From CAYNQK01 sp964470375 (GTDB lineage Bacteria > Spirochaetota > Spirochaetia > Treponematales > JBGSOB01): a DNA stretch of 64,000 nucleotides. Location: NCBI GenBank assembly GCA_964470375.1, contig CAYYCP010000003.1, positions 31,811 through 95,810 of the forward strand, given 5' to 3'. The notes under the pieces were generated by a model, which had not been told where the DNA came from, did not search any database, and worked only from the letters and a program-made list of their open reading frames with translations. Position numbers and translations under genes: made by a program. Positions 16,181-24,729 of this stretch are shown here, piece after piece (within the stretch, counting starts at the first letter, position 1; every line of letters starts with the position of its first letter).

Positions 16181-17314
16181 GTGAAGGCAAAGATCCGCGG
16201 GAACGACCCCTGCAGCATCCTGCCCATCCTCGCACCCGTCCCGCCGGCCGACCGGACCCGTATTTCATCATCACGCCGGCGGCACAACCAGCGCCTCCTC
16301 AAGGCCCTCAGCCTGGTTATGGCGGCTTTCACGATCCTCCTGGAAATCCAGCATTTGACCTTCCCAGGGGCCGGGCTGGACGATCGCTATTTCTACCGCT
16401 ACGCTATTCTCTACGCCGCGGTGGCCTTCGTCTCCCTGATGTTCTTCGCCCTGGCCAGCACCAGCCGCGATCCGACCTCGGTGAAATCGGCCTTCACCCA
16501 TTGGCTCTACGTGAGCTTCCTCATGCTCAGCGCCATCCTCCTGACCTGGACCGACCTCCACATCTCAAGGGACTTCACCGCCCTGCAGTTCGCTTTGATG
16601 GGCCTAGGCCTGAGCTTCTCCTCAGGCCCCCTTGGCTACGCCATCCTCTTCGGCGCATCCCTGGCCGCCATACAGATCCTCACATGGGTTTTCCCGGGTA
16701 TTCCCATCATGGTATCGGACCGCCTGGTGCTGACCCTCAACGCCTGCTTCGGGATGGTGGTGGCCCTCCTCATGGAGAGCCAGCGCCTGCGCCACGAGAA
16801 CGCCGCCCTGGCCCTGGAGAGGGACAACGCGGAGCTGCGCGAGCGGGCTTCGCTGGACAGGGCCACCGGAGTATTCAACTTCTGCTACCTCATGGACTCG
16901 CTGGCCAAACGGCTCCGCGATGACGATGTGTCCGCAATCCCCTTCAGCCTGGGCATTCTCTCCCTGCGGGGCCTGGAGGCTGCCGAGGAGGCCGGAGGCC
17001 GTAGGTCCCTCGACGCCATCATGGCCAGGGCGGCCGGGCTCCTGCGCCCCCTCCTGAGGCCGGGCGACGTACTGGCCCGATGCGGGGACGGACGCTTCGC
17101 CCTTATCATGCCCCAGCGCAACCTGGCCCTAGCTGATCAGACTATCGAGAATATCAAGGCCGTCTTCAGGAAGGCCGACTTCCAGGATCTTGGATGGAAC
17201 CCGACCATCGAAGGCGCGGGCGCCCAAGCCAGTCGCGGGGACAGCCCCGAAAGCCTCCTGGAACGCGCGGAAGCGGCCCTATTCTCCTCGAGGAAGGCCG
17301 GAACGCGGACTTAA
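16181..17314 (+). CDS. Membrane protein with degenerate GGDEF domain
   Basis: The 377-aa protein has a basic N-terminus, about six membrane helices (residues ~45-215), a coiled-coil-like linker (RLRHENAALALERDNAELRE) and a C-terminal GGDEF-type domain. The signature position reads RCGDGRF near residue 300 instead of R-GGDEF, so the metal- and GTP-binding residues are altered and diguanylate cyclase activity is unlikely. It may be a c-di-GMP-independent or structural sensor. The GTG start at 16181 is tentative. Confidence 0.75.
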   Translation: MKAKIRGNDPCSILPILAPVPPADRTRISSSRRRHNQRLLKALSLVMAAFTILLEIQHLTFPGAGLDDRYFYRYAILYAAVAFVSLMFFALASTSRDPTSVKSAFTHWLYVSFLMLSAILLTWTDLHISRDFTALQFALMGLGLSFSSGPLGYAILFGASLAAIQILTWVFPGIPIMVSDRLVLTLNACFGMVVALLMESQRLRHENAALALERDNAELRERASLDRATGVFNFCYLMDSLAKRLRDDDVSAIPFSLGILSLRGLEAAEEAGGRRSLDAIMARAAGLLRPLLRPGDVLARCGDGRFALIMPQRNLALADQTIENIKAVFRKADFQDLGWNPTIEGAGAQASRGDSPESLLERAEAALFSSRKAGTRT

Positions 17315-17345
17315 CGAGCTCAGAACGTAGGTATACCCGGATCTT

Positions 17346-18050
17346 TCATTCCCAATATTCGCGCAGGCGCCATCTCCCTCCCGAGGAGGTCCCGGCTAGG
17401 GTCTCGTGGAGGAAGGGCTTCATGGCCAGGTCACAGAGGACAGCGACGGGATGGACAGCCTTCACGATCAGGGATGCGATGAGGGCCTTTCCGAGCCTTT
17501 CACGGCGCTCCTCTTCCGCCCGAGCCAGCCTGTCCAAGGCTGCGGCTATGGCCGACTCTCCCAGGCCGCGCGCGAGCCGGATGAGAGTGGCCCGCCCAAC
17601 GGATTGGACCGCCCGCAGACGCAGGCGGATAGATTCCGAATTCTGGACCTTCAGCGATGCCTCGAACACATCTCGATATATTGTCCTGGCCATCTGGTAG
17701 CTGGCATACTCACCGCGTAGCTTGACATCCGCCCCACCTTCTTTGAGGCAGGCATCTATGCGCTGCCGAGCCTCCTCTTCGACCCCTGCCATTCCCTCAT
17801 CCCGGAGCCCTCTATCCCAGAAGGACTGATCCAGGACATCCACGGAAGCCCCATCCATCCCATACACGCGCAGTTCCCCGACCGCCTGTATAGCCGGAGA
17901 GAGGCATCCTGATGCTCCCGGGGTCATCCTCATGGCTACGATGATCCTAGAGGGTTTGGCACAGCGCAGGGCGCTCAGGATGTCCAGGCTGTTCACCGCC
18001 TGGGTGGGGATCTCGAGTGAGCCGATGAGGATGAGATCAGAGGGAGCCAT
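17346..18050 (-). CDS. Hypothetical soluble protein, 234 aa
   Basis: No family is recognised. The N-terminal third alternates short hydrophobic strands (SDLILIGSLEIPT, PSRIIVAMRMTPG), and the rest is mainly helical with a long charged helix (LDRLARAEEERRERLGKAL). No signal peptide or membrane segment is convincing. I chose the ATG at 18050 (MAPSDLILIG); the open frame extends upstream but that part looks non-coding. It converges with the GGDEF gene, 31 bp apart. Confidence 0.6.
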   Translation of the reverse strand: MAPSDLILIGSLEIPTQAVNSLDILSALRCAKPSRIIVAMRMTPGASGCLSPAIQAVGELRVYGMDGASVDVLDQSFWDRGLRDEGMAGVEEEARQRIDACLKEGGADVKLRGEYASYQMARTIYRDVFEASLKVQNSESIRLRLRAVQSVGRATLIRLARGLGESAIAAALDRLARAEEERRERLGKALIASLIVKAVHPVAVLCDLAMKPFLHETLAGTSSGGRWRLREYWE

Positions 18051-18493
18051 ACTTCGATAATAACAAATCCCCACTGATGTGGATGAATGTAGAGGAACAG
18101 TCTCCCAGGGTGTGTATATAAGGAAAAAACCTGCACGGGCTGGAGGAGGAGTGGGCATTGGCCGAGCGATCAGCTGATTAAATCCTTTTTAAGCAATAAG
18201 TTAAATGAGTAGATAGCCTATGCTATGTCATGGAGGCTGAGGCTTGGTACGTCTCCACATTCCTCGATGGAATAGCCTCGATCTCCGTCCCCCCTTGAAT
18301 TTAATTCCCCAGATTCTTATACTGCGGCCACTTAAATTGTTTTCCTTCATATCGAGGAAAATCGCACCATTTGCCAGTATATAGCAATGTCTCATGGCTG
18401 GCGCTTGGAGACTCCGCGATGCGGGGATCGAGCGGGAAGTCAGACTCTATGACCAAGGATTTTAGGCCGAAGGGCGAGAGGTAGAACGAGAGC
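18051..18493. other. AT-richer intergenic region before EF-G
   Basis: This 443-bp spacer between the divergent hypothetical gene and EF-G holds one good plus-strand promoter (18295-18323) and a ~165-base EF-G leader. A 76-codon minus-strand open frame here looks non-coding. I see no RNA gene or riboswitch that I can name. Confidence 0.5.
18295..18323 (+). promoter_or_regulatory. Sigma-70-type promoter for EF-G
   Basis: TTGAAT (18295-18300) and TATACT (18318-18323) are separated by exactly 17 bp, matching 4/6 and 5/6 of the consensus. Transcription would start near 18330, giving a leader of about 165 bases before the ATG at 18494. Confidence 0.6.
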
Positions 18494-20584
18494 ATGGGTA
18501 CCGATATCCACAAGATGCGCAACATCGGCATCAGCGCTCACATCGATTCGGGCAAGACCACCCTGTCCGAGCGTATTCTCTTTTATTGCAACAAGATCCA
18601 CACCATCCACGAAGTGCGCGGCAAGGATGGGGTGGGCGCCACCATGGATTCCATGGACTTGGAGCGCGAACGCGGCATCACTATCCAATCCGCGGCTACC
18701 AACGTGGAGTGGAAGGATCACTCGATCAACCTGATCGATACCCCCGGTCACGTGGACTTCACTATCGAGGTCGAGCGCTCCCTGCGCGTCCTGGACGGGG
18801 CTATCCTGGTCTTGTGCGCGGTGGGCGGGGTCCAGTCCCAGTCCATCACCGTGGACCGCCAGCTCAAGCGTTATCACGTGCCGCGCCTGGCCTTCATCAA
18901 CAAGTGCGACCGCACCGGGGCCAATCCCTACAAGGTCAAGGCCCAGTTGGCCGAAAAACTCGGGCTGAACCCGGTCTTCATGACCATCCCCATCGGCCTG
19001 GAGGACAAGCTGGAAGGGGTGATCGACCTCCTGGAAATGAAGGCGATCTATTTCGACGGCCCATCCGGGGACGAGCTTCGCTACGCCGAGATCCCGGCCC
19101 ATCTCATGGCCGACGCCGAGAAGTACCGTGACGAGCTCTACGAGACCGCTTCCATGTATGACGACGCGCTAATGGAGGCGGTGCTCGAGGGCAAGGCTAC
19201 CCCGGCCCAGGTGATGGCGGCCATGCGCAAGGGCTGCATCGCCGAGCAGGTGGTGCCGGTCTTCGTGGGCTCAGCCTACAAGAATAAGGGAGTGCAGATC
19301 CTCCTGGACGGGGTGGTGCGCTACCTCCCCGACCCGACCGAGGTGGCCAACAAGGCCCTGGACCTGGACAATTCCGAGGCCGAGGTGCTCCTGGAGCCCA
19401 AGGATGAGTCCAAAACCGTGGCCCTGGCCTTCAAGCTGGACGACGGGCAATACGGCCAGCTGACCTACGTGCGCATCTACCAGGGCATGATCAAGAAGGG
19501 CAGCGAGCTCTACAACAGCCGGGCCCGCAAGCGCTTCAAGGTGGGACGCCTGGTGCGCATGCACGCATCCAGCATGGAGGACATCAACGAGGGCTCCTGC
19601 GGCGACATCGTGGCCCTGTTCGGGATCGAGTGCGCCTCCGGCGACACCTTCTGCGACCAGGACCTCAATTACGCCATGACCAGCATGTTCGTGCCCGAGC
19701 CGGTCATCTCACTGGCCATCACGCCCAAGGACTCCAAGGCCTCGGACCAGATGGCCAAGGCCCTCAACCGCTTCACCAAGGAAGACCCCACCTTCCGCAC
19801 CCACGTGGACCCGGAGTCCCAGCAGACCATCATCCAGGGCATGGGCGAGCTGCACCTGGAGGTGTACATCGAGCGCATGCGCCGCGAGTACAAGTGCGAG
19901 GTGGAGACGGGCATGCCCCAGGTGGCCTACCGCGAGGCCATCACCCAGCGCGCCGACTTCAATTACACTCATAAAAAGCAGACCGGCGGCTCCGGCCAGT
20001 ACGGCCGCGTAGCTGGCTACATGGAGCCCTGCCCCGAGAAAAACTACGAGTTCGTCAACATGGTCAAAGGCGGAGCCATCCCGACCGAATTCATCCCTTC
20101 CTGCGACAAGGGCTTCCAAGCGGCCCTGGCACGCGGCTCGCTGATCGGCTTCCCCATCGTCAACATCCGCTGCGTAGTCAACGACGGCCAGTCTCACGCG
20201 GTGGACTCCTCCGACATAGCCTTCCAGCTGGCCGCCATCGGGGCCTTCCGCGAGGCCTACGAGAAGGCTAAGCCGGTCATCCTCGAGCCCATCATGAAGG
20301 TGTCCGTCGAGGGCCCCACGGAGTACCAGGGCAATATCTTCGGCTCCATCAACCAGCGCCGCGGTATCATCACCGCCAGCACGGAGGACGGCAGCTTCTC
20401 CAGGGTGGAGGCCGAGGTGCCTCTCAGCGAGATGTTCGGCTACTCAACGGTTTTGCGTTCATTGTCCCAGGGCAAGGCCGAATTCACCATGGAATTCTTG
20501 AAGTACGGCCGCGTCCCGCAAAGTGTCTCCGAGGAGTTGCGCAAGAAGTACGAGGAGAAGCGCAAAAAGGAAGCCCAAAAGTAG
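18494..20584 (+). CDS. fusA: Elongation factor G, mitochondrial EF-G1/spdEFG type
   Basis: This 696-aa GTPase translocates tRNA and mRNA on the ribosome. The GTPase motifs are clear: AHIDSGKT (15-22), the switch segment ERGITIQSAAT, DTPGH and NKCD. The start RNIGISAHIDSGKTTLSERI and the stretches GKDGVGATMDSMDLERERG and VLCAVGGVQSQS match mitochondrial EF-G1 rather than the common bacterial form (AHIDAGKTTTTERIL). Such 'spd' EF-Gs are known from spirochaetes, planctomycetes and some deltaproteobacteria. Domains II-V are complete. It stands alone behind its own promoter. Confidence 0.95.
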   Translation: MGTDIHKMRNIGISAHIDSGKTTLSERILFYCNKIHTIHEVRGKDGVGATMDSMDLERERGITIQSAATNVEWKDHSINLIDTPGHVDFTIEVERSLRVLDGAILVLCAVGGVQSQSITVDRQLKRYHVPRLAFINKCDRTGANPYKVKAQLAEKLGLNPVFMTIPIGLEDKLEGVIDLLEMKAIYFDGPSGDELRYAEIPAHLMADAEKYRDELYETASMYDDALMEAVLEGKATPAQVMAAMRKGCIAEQVVPVFVGSAYKNKGVQILLDGVVRYLPDPTEVANKALDLDNSEAEVLLEPKDESKTVALAFKLDDGQYGQLTYVRIYQGMIKKGSELYNSRARKRFKVGRLVRMHASSMEDINEGSCGDIVALFGIECASGDTFCDQDLNYAMTSMFVPEPVISLAITPKDSKASDQMAKALNRFTKEDPTFRTHVDPESQQTIIQGMGELHLEVYIERMRREYKCEVETGMPQVAYREAITQRADFNYTHKKQTGGSGQYGRVAGYMEPCPEKNYEFVNMVKGGAIPTEFIPSCDKGFQAALARGSLIGFPIVNIRCVVNDGQSHAVDSSDIAFQLAAIGAFREAYEKAKPVILEPIMKVSVEGPTEYQGNIFGSINQRRGIITASTEDGSFSRVEAEVPLSEMFGYSTVLRSLSQGKAEFTMEFLKYGRVPQSVSEELRKKYEEKRKKEAQK

Positions 20585-20772
20585 GCTTTCACTGAGCCCC
20601 GGCCGGCGCCGGCCGACGGCTCCACACTCCCTGCGCTCCGCCGATGCCACCCCCTGCGGCGCGGGACGGCAGCGCGGAGGACAGAATCGACGGCCCGGCG
20701 CACGGCGCCGAGCTTGCTTCCCCGCTTGGGCGGGGGTATCATTGAGGAAACGGCGCCCCGAGGGGAAGAGCG

Positions 20773-21477
20773 ATGGTCAAGACTGAGCTGATCCAGAAGA
20801 GCCCGGTACGGATCCTGGAGAAATCGATTGAGGGTGGCCTCAAGGCCGGCAATATCGGCGTGATAGCCTCGCGTAAGGGCATTGGCAAGACCAGCGTGCT
20901 TGTCCAGCTGGCATTGGATAAGCTCTTCCAGGGACGCAAGGTGATCCACGTCTCCTTCGTCACCCATACCAGCTACGTGATCTCCTGGTATGAGAACATC
21001 TTCACCGAGATTGCCCGCAAGAAGAACTTGGACGACCTGATGGCCATTCACGACGATGTCTCGCGCAACCGGGTACTGATGAACTTCAACCAGGAGACGG
21101 TCAGCAAGGAGCAGATGCTCAAGAGCCTCAAGGCTATGATCGTGGACGGAGGCTTCAAGGCCGAGGCCCTCATGATAGACGGCTTCGACTTCACCCGCGC
21201 CGACCGCTCAATGCTGGAGGCGGTCAAGTCCTTCGCCACGGAAATGAGCCTGGAAGTCTGGTATTCCTGCACCGTGGCCGGCGCCGAACCGCTCTTCGAT
21301 CAGAACGACATCCCCTCGGTCATCAAGCCCTATTTGGACTTGATCTCCGTAGTCATCGTGCTTGAACCCAAGACCGATTACGTCCACATGACGGTGGCCA
21401 AGGACCATGGGCGCATCAAGCCCGAGGATCTTTCACTCAAGCTGGACGCCAAAACCCTGCTTATAGCGGAGACCTGA
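20773..21477 (+). CDS. RecA/DnaB-like P-loop ATPase, 234 aa
   Basis: The protein is a single RecA-fold ATPase domain: Walker A SRKGIGKTS at residues ~33-41 after a GNIGVIA strand, a Walker B-like ALMIDGFD near 134, and a C-terminal VIVLEPKTDYVHMTVAKDHG hairpin reminiscent of DnaB-type cores. Nothing is fused to it. No specific function is recognised; a role in chemosensory or secretion ATPase complexes cannot be told from sequence. It starts at an ATG preceded by GAGGGGAAG and converges on a secreted-protein gene. Confidence 0.7.
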   Translation: MVKTELIQKSPVRILEKSIEGGLKAGNIGVIASRKGIGKTSVLVQLALDKLFQGRKVIHVSFVTHTSYVISWYENIFTEIARKKNLDDLMAIHDDVSRNRVLMNFNQETVSKEQMLKSLKAMIVDGGFKAEALMIDGFDFTRADRSMLEAVKSFATEMSLEVWYSCTVAGAEPLFDQNDIPSVIKPYLDLISVVIVLEPKTDYVHMTVAKDHGRIKPEDLSLKLDAKTLLIAET

Positions 21478-21488
21478 AAAAAGCGTTA

Positions 21489-21509
21489 AAAAGGTCCAGC
21501 CGGCCTTTT
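21489..21509. terminator. Weak bidirectional terminator-like hairpin
   Basis: AAAAAGG and CCTTTT flank a short GC-rich loop between the convergent stops at 21477 and 21529. The stem is only about six pairs. Confidence 0.35.
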
Positions 21510-21528
21510 CGACAGTATGCCAAGCGGC

Positions 21529-22059
21529 TCAATTCACCGGGATGATGCGCTCCACGTTCAGCACGGGAGCCATCGCGTCTGAGCCGTACTCCTTCACCAT
21601 ACCCTCGTAGGAGCCGATCACTACCACCAGGCTGCCCTTGGGAATGTAACCGGGGGATTCATCGTCTGCAAGGGCGGCGAAGCGGTTCCCGACTAGGCGT
21701 AGGTAGGCCCTGAAGGAGCGTACCGTCTCCGTACCCTGCCATTCGCCCCCCACCAGCTCGCTCTCGCCTATGAATTCGGCGCCCTCGTCCCCTGTTCCAC
21801 GATCGATGACGATTCCCAACCGGCCGGTGAGGAGAAAGAAGCGCCCTGCCGGTACGGCGGCTGGCTTGCCCGCTGCGGCGCCCTCCCTGACTAGGTCCGA
21901 GAGTTCCTTGAGGCCAATGCTCGGGTCCAGGATTGCGTCCAGGGCCGAGACCTTGGGCGCGGCCGCGGCCGCGGCGCAGAGAACGCCGAGCGCGAGGGCC
22001 GCTGCCCAGCGCGGATATACTGGCTTTGCATAGTGACCAATAATAGGCGGAGATTTCAT
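21529..22059 (-). CDS. Secreted hypothetical protein, 176 aa
   Basis: There is a signal-like N-terminus with the hydrophobic core AAALALGVLCAAAAAAPKV after ~20 residues, then a small beta-rich domain (AGRFFLLTGRLGIVIDRG, VRSFRAYLRLVGNRFAAL, GSLVVVIGSYEGMV) that could be an OB-like barrel. No family is recognised. I chose the ATG at 22059 because the sequence upstream looks non-coding. It lies just downstream of the TrmJ-like gene on the same strand (43 bp). Confidence 0.6.
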   Translation of the reverse strand: MKSPPIIGHYAKPVYPRWAAALALGVLCAAAAAAPKVSALDAILDPSIGLKELSDLVREGAAAGKPAAVPAGRFFLLTGRLGIVIDRGTGDEGAEFIGESELVGGEWQGTETVRSFRAYLRLVGNRFAALADDESPGYIPKGSLVVVIGSYEGMVKEYGSDAMAPVLNVERIIPVN

Positions 22060-22102
22060 CGCGGCCTCCACTCGGGAAGTGTATGCCCGCCCCCCGGCGC
22101 GG

Positions 22103-22834
22103 TCAAGGCTGGGCCGAGCGCGCGGCCTTCCATAACCCCTCGCATTTTCGGAAGATGGAACGGAATACATCCAGCTCCGAGGGGAAGAGGCCGGCCCGAG
22201 CCATGATGTCCCTGAGAAAGAGCCTCATTTCCTCACGGCCCGTGAGGCGGAAAAAGCCCATATGTTCCAGGGCTGCGGCCAGTTCCTCGGAGGCTGCTTC
22301 GAGCCTTTCGGCCGAAACCGGCAGAGGTCCTCCAATCAGGGCCCCGGGCCTTGAGCGAGCCAGCTCCCAGCACGTCACCATGACGGCCTGGGCTAAATTG
22401 AGGGAAGGAAATTCCGGCGATGCAGGGATGTGGACGGCGGCATGGCAGAGGTCCAACTCGGCGTCCGTAAGGCCGGTGCGCTCATTTCCGAAGACGATGG
22501 CCAGGCTGCCCGGCCTCTTCCAGGCCCCGGCGGCGAAATCCTGTATGGGCAGGGAGGCATGCTTGCGCCTCCGCCCGCGCCTCCGGGTGGTCCCGGCCAC
22601 GAAGCCCGCGCCCCTGATGGCCGAGGCCAGATCCGGGTGGAAGCTGGCGGCCTGGAATACATCATAGGCATGCACGGCCATGGTGCGCACGGCCTCAGTG
22701 TCCAGGAGCCGCTCCGGGGCCACCAAGGCCAGGCGACCCAGCCCCATGGTCTTCATGGCCCGGCAAGCCGCCCCCACGTTCCCGGCCTCGGCCGGCCGGC
22801 ACAGAACAATAAGGAATCGGTTGAAATCTTCCAT
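22103..22834 (-). CDS. TrmH/TrmJ-type SPOUT RNA methyltransferase
   Basis: The 243-aa protein has the SPOUT knot motifs: an N-terminal LCRPAEAGNVGAACRAMKTMG, then GSLAIVFGNERTGLTDAEL and PSLNLAQAVMVTCWE. These match TrmJ-like enzymes that 2'-O-methylate tRNA position 32, although other tRNA or rRNA targets are possible. The C-terminal third (EHMGFFRLTGREEMRLFLRD) is the usual helical extension. The start at 22834 (MEDFNRFL) is 21 bp from the divergent SDR gene. Confidence 0.88.
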   Translation of the reverse strand: MEDFNRFLIVLCRPAEAGNVGAACRAMKTMGLGRLALVAPERLLDTEAVRTMAVHAYDVFQAASFHPDLASAIRGAGFVAGTTRRRGRRRKHASLPIQDFAAGAWKRPGSLAIVFGNERTGLTDAELDLCHAAVHIPASPEFPSLNLAQAVMVTCWELARSRPGALIGGPLPVSAERLEAASEELAAALEHMGFFRLTGREEMRLFLRDIMARAGLFPSELDVFRSIFRKCEGLWKAARSAQP

Positions 22835-22855
22835 AAAAACGCGGATGATCCTAGC

Positions 22856-23590
22856 ATGGCCGCTGACTGGTCGCAATATTCCATCCAGGGAAAACGCGCC
22901 TTCGTGGCTGGTGGCAGCGGGGGCCTGGGCTGGAGCGTCGCCAAGATCCTCGCGGGCGCCGGCGCCGAGCTCCTCATCCACGGCCGTGACGCGCGTAAAA
23001 TCAAGGCCCGCGCCTCGGAGCTGGGAGCCGCCTGGCTTGCCTTGGAAATCGGTCCTGATAATCTGGACGTCCTGGTTGCCGCCGCCGCCGACTACGGGCC
23101 GCAGATCCTGGTGGTGGCCCTGGGCCCCTTCCTGCGCAAGCCGCTGGAACGTATGGATGCCGCCGAATGGGGCCGCACCTGCGCCCTCAATCTGGCCCTT
23201 CCGGGGGCCCTCGTCTCGGCCTGCCTCCCGGCCATGCTCCAGACCTCATACGGGCGTATCCTCCTTTTCGGCGGCAATCGCACCGATGTTGTCAGAGGCG
23301 CCCCGGGCATGGCAGCCTACGCGGCCGCCAAGACGGGCCTAGGCGTGATAGCCAAATCCGTGGCCAGGGCCTACGCCGGGCGGGGCCTGGCCTGCTGCGT
23401 GGCCTGCCCGGGCCTTGTGGACACAGAATATGTGGATCCGGGCCTGCGCGAGGAATGGGAAACCCTCTCACCCACCGGGCGCCTCCAGGATCCCGAAAAC
23501 CTGGCGGCCTTGGCCCTCCGGGCCGCCCTGGACCCGCAAGCCGCGTTCAACGGGGCTGTGCTGACCATGGATGGGGGGTTCCTTGCCTGA
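22856..23590 (+). CDS. Short-chain dehydrogenase/reductase
   Basis: The 244-aa Rossmann-fold oxidoreductase has the nucleotide motif GGSGGLG near residue 18 and the catalytic YAAAK. The catalytic Ser expected about 13 residues before that Tyr is not obvious (NRTDVVRGAPGMAAY), so activity could be altered. The C-terminal NGAVLTMDGGFLA is the usual SDR end. The substrate cannot be predicted. It starts 21 bp from the divergent TrmJ-like gene, so the two promoters must overlap. Confidence 0.85.
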   Translation: MAADWSQYSIQGKRAFVAGGSGGLGWSVAKILAGAGAELLIHGRDARKIKARASELGAAWLALEIGPDNLDVLVAAAADYGPQILVVALGPFLRKPLERMDAAEWGRTCALNLALPGALVSACLPAMLQTSYGRILLFGGNRTDVVRGAPGMAAYAAAKTGLGVIAKSVARAYAGRGLACCVACPGLVDTEYVDPGLREEWETLSPTGRLQDPENLAALALRAALDPQAAFNGAVLTMDGGFLA

Positions 23591-23654
23591 GCCGGGACAG
23601 CCGAGAAAGGGCTTTACAGCTCACCGGCACAGAAGCTTCCTACGCCATCGGTAT

Positions 23655-23683
23655 TTGACAAATCCCAGGCTAGTCCGTAAGAT
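23655..23683 (+). promoter_or_regulatory. Strong sigma-70-type promoter for the STAS-YbjN-PspA operon
   Basis: A perfect TTGACA (23655-23660) is followed after 17 bp by TAAGAT (23678-23683). The leader to the ATG at 23747 is about 57 bases. Confidence 0.75.
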
Positions 23684-23746
23684 GGTAGTGTTCAATGGGC
23701 GGCTTTCGCGGCTTCAAGGCGCGGAAGGCGTTGGAAGAGGAGTACC

Positions 23747-24298
23747 ATGAACAATAACGATATCGTTCCCGGCTTCGACGACGAAAAGGACGATAGCCTC
23801 AAGATCCGCCTGCAGAAGGTGGACACGATCAACGATTGCCTCGTACTCTTCCTGACCGGATATATCGACACATACAATTCCAACTTCTTCCAGAAGCGCA
23901 TCGCCAAGGCCATCGAGAACGGCTTCATCCACCTGATCTTCCACTGCGGCGGCCTGAACTACGTCTCTTCCACCGGCATCGGGTCCTTCACCGCTTTCCT
24001 CAAGGGCGTCAAGCAGCGCGGCGGGGACCTGGTCCTCCTGGAAATCCAGCCTAAGGTCTACGAAGTCTTCCAGCTCCTTGGATTTTCCCAATTTTTCAAC
24101 ATCAAGGATAACCTCGAGGACGCGGTGGCCTTCTTCACCCAGGGCGAGAAGGCCCAGAGCACCAGCGTCTTCCCCAAGATCTTCGGCTGCCCCATCTGCT
24201 CCAAGAAGCTCAAGGCCGTCAAGCCCGGACGCTTCCGCTGCTCGGAGTGCAAGACCATCCTGGCGATCGACAGCAACGGCCAGGTATTCCTCGGGTAG
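23747..24298 (+). CDS. STAS-domain protein with C-terminal zinc ribbon
   Basis: The 183-aa protein has an N-terminal STAS (anti-anti-sigma-factor-like) domain (~15-120) with the signature LNYVSSTGIGSFTAFLKGVKQRGG, where a Ser is the usual phosphorylation site. Residues ~148-170 form a zinc-ribbon-like CPIC...CSEC pair. STAS domains act in partner-switching with serine kinases and PP2C phosphatases such as the one at 30932. It is the first gene of an operon with the YbjN-like and PspA genes. Confidence 0.85.
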   Translation: MNNNDIVPGFDDEKDDSLKIRLQKVDTINDCLVLFLTGYIDTYNSNFFQKRIAKAIENGFIHLIFHCGGLNYVSSTGIGSFTAFLKGVKQRGGDLVLLEIQPKVYEVFQLLGFSQFFNIKDNLEDAVAFFTQGEKAQSTSVFPKIFGCPICSKKLKAVKPGRFRCSECKTILAIDSNGQVFLG

Positions 24299-24333
24299 AC
24301 CGCCGGGCCGCCGGGGCCCCAGGAGGTGAGCGA

Positions 24334-24717
24334 ATGTCCGGATTGAGCAAGATCGAGGATTTCCTGATCGATTTGAAGATCAAGTACGATGAACTGGGTG
24401 ACGGCACCTACCTCATCCAGGACTCCTCTAAGGGTCTGGCCAACCTGGTGGTCGTCCACGACGATCCGGTGGTGGTGTTGCGGACGAAGGTCATGGAGCT
24501 GCCCAAGTCCAAGCGCGAGCAGCTCTTCGAGACCCTGCTCAGGCTGAACGGCACGGACATGGTGCACGGGGCCTACGCCATTGAGGGCGAAGACGTCATC
24601 CTGGCCGACACCCTGGAGTACGCCACCCTGGACAAGGAAGAATTCGAGGCCAGCATAGACGCGATCGGCCTAGCCCTCAGCCAGCACTATCCCATATTGT
24701 CGGGATACCGGAACTAA
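24334..24717 (+). CDS. YbjN/CesT-like small protein, 127 aa
   Basis: A compact alpha/beta protein with the pattern of the YbjN/type III chaperone-like fold: an N-terminal helix (SKIEDFLIDLKIKYDELG), strands (GTYLIQDS, NLVVVHDDPVVVLRTKV), a helix and a strand-rich centre, and a C-terminal helix (EEFEASIDAIGLALSQHY). Fold assignment is by pattern only. The ATG has AGGAGGTG upstream. It lies between the STAS and PspA genes and is probably cotranscribed with both. Confidence 0.65.
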   Translation: MSGLSKIEDFLIDLKIKYDELGDGTYLIQDSSKGLANLVVVHDDPVVVLRTKVMELPKSKREQLFETLLRLNGTDMVHGAYAIEGEDVILADTLEYATLDKEEFEASIDAIGLALSQHYPILSGYRN

Positions 24718-24729
24718 AAGGAGAGCGCC

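Noticed and set aside
18301..18531. A 76-codon minus-strand frame before EF-G
   Set aside because: It overlaps the EF-G start and promoter, has no ribosome site and resembles no protein family.
20600..20615. A perfect 16-bp GC palindrome after EF-G as a terminator
   Set aside because: It has no loop and no T-run; it may be chance in GC-rich sequence.
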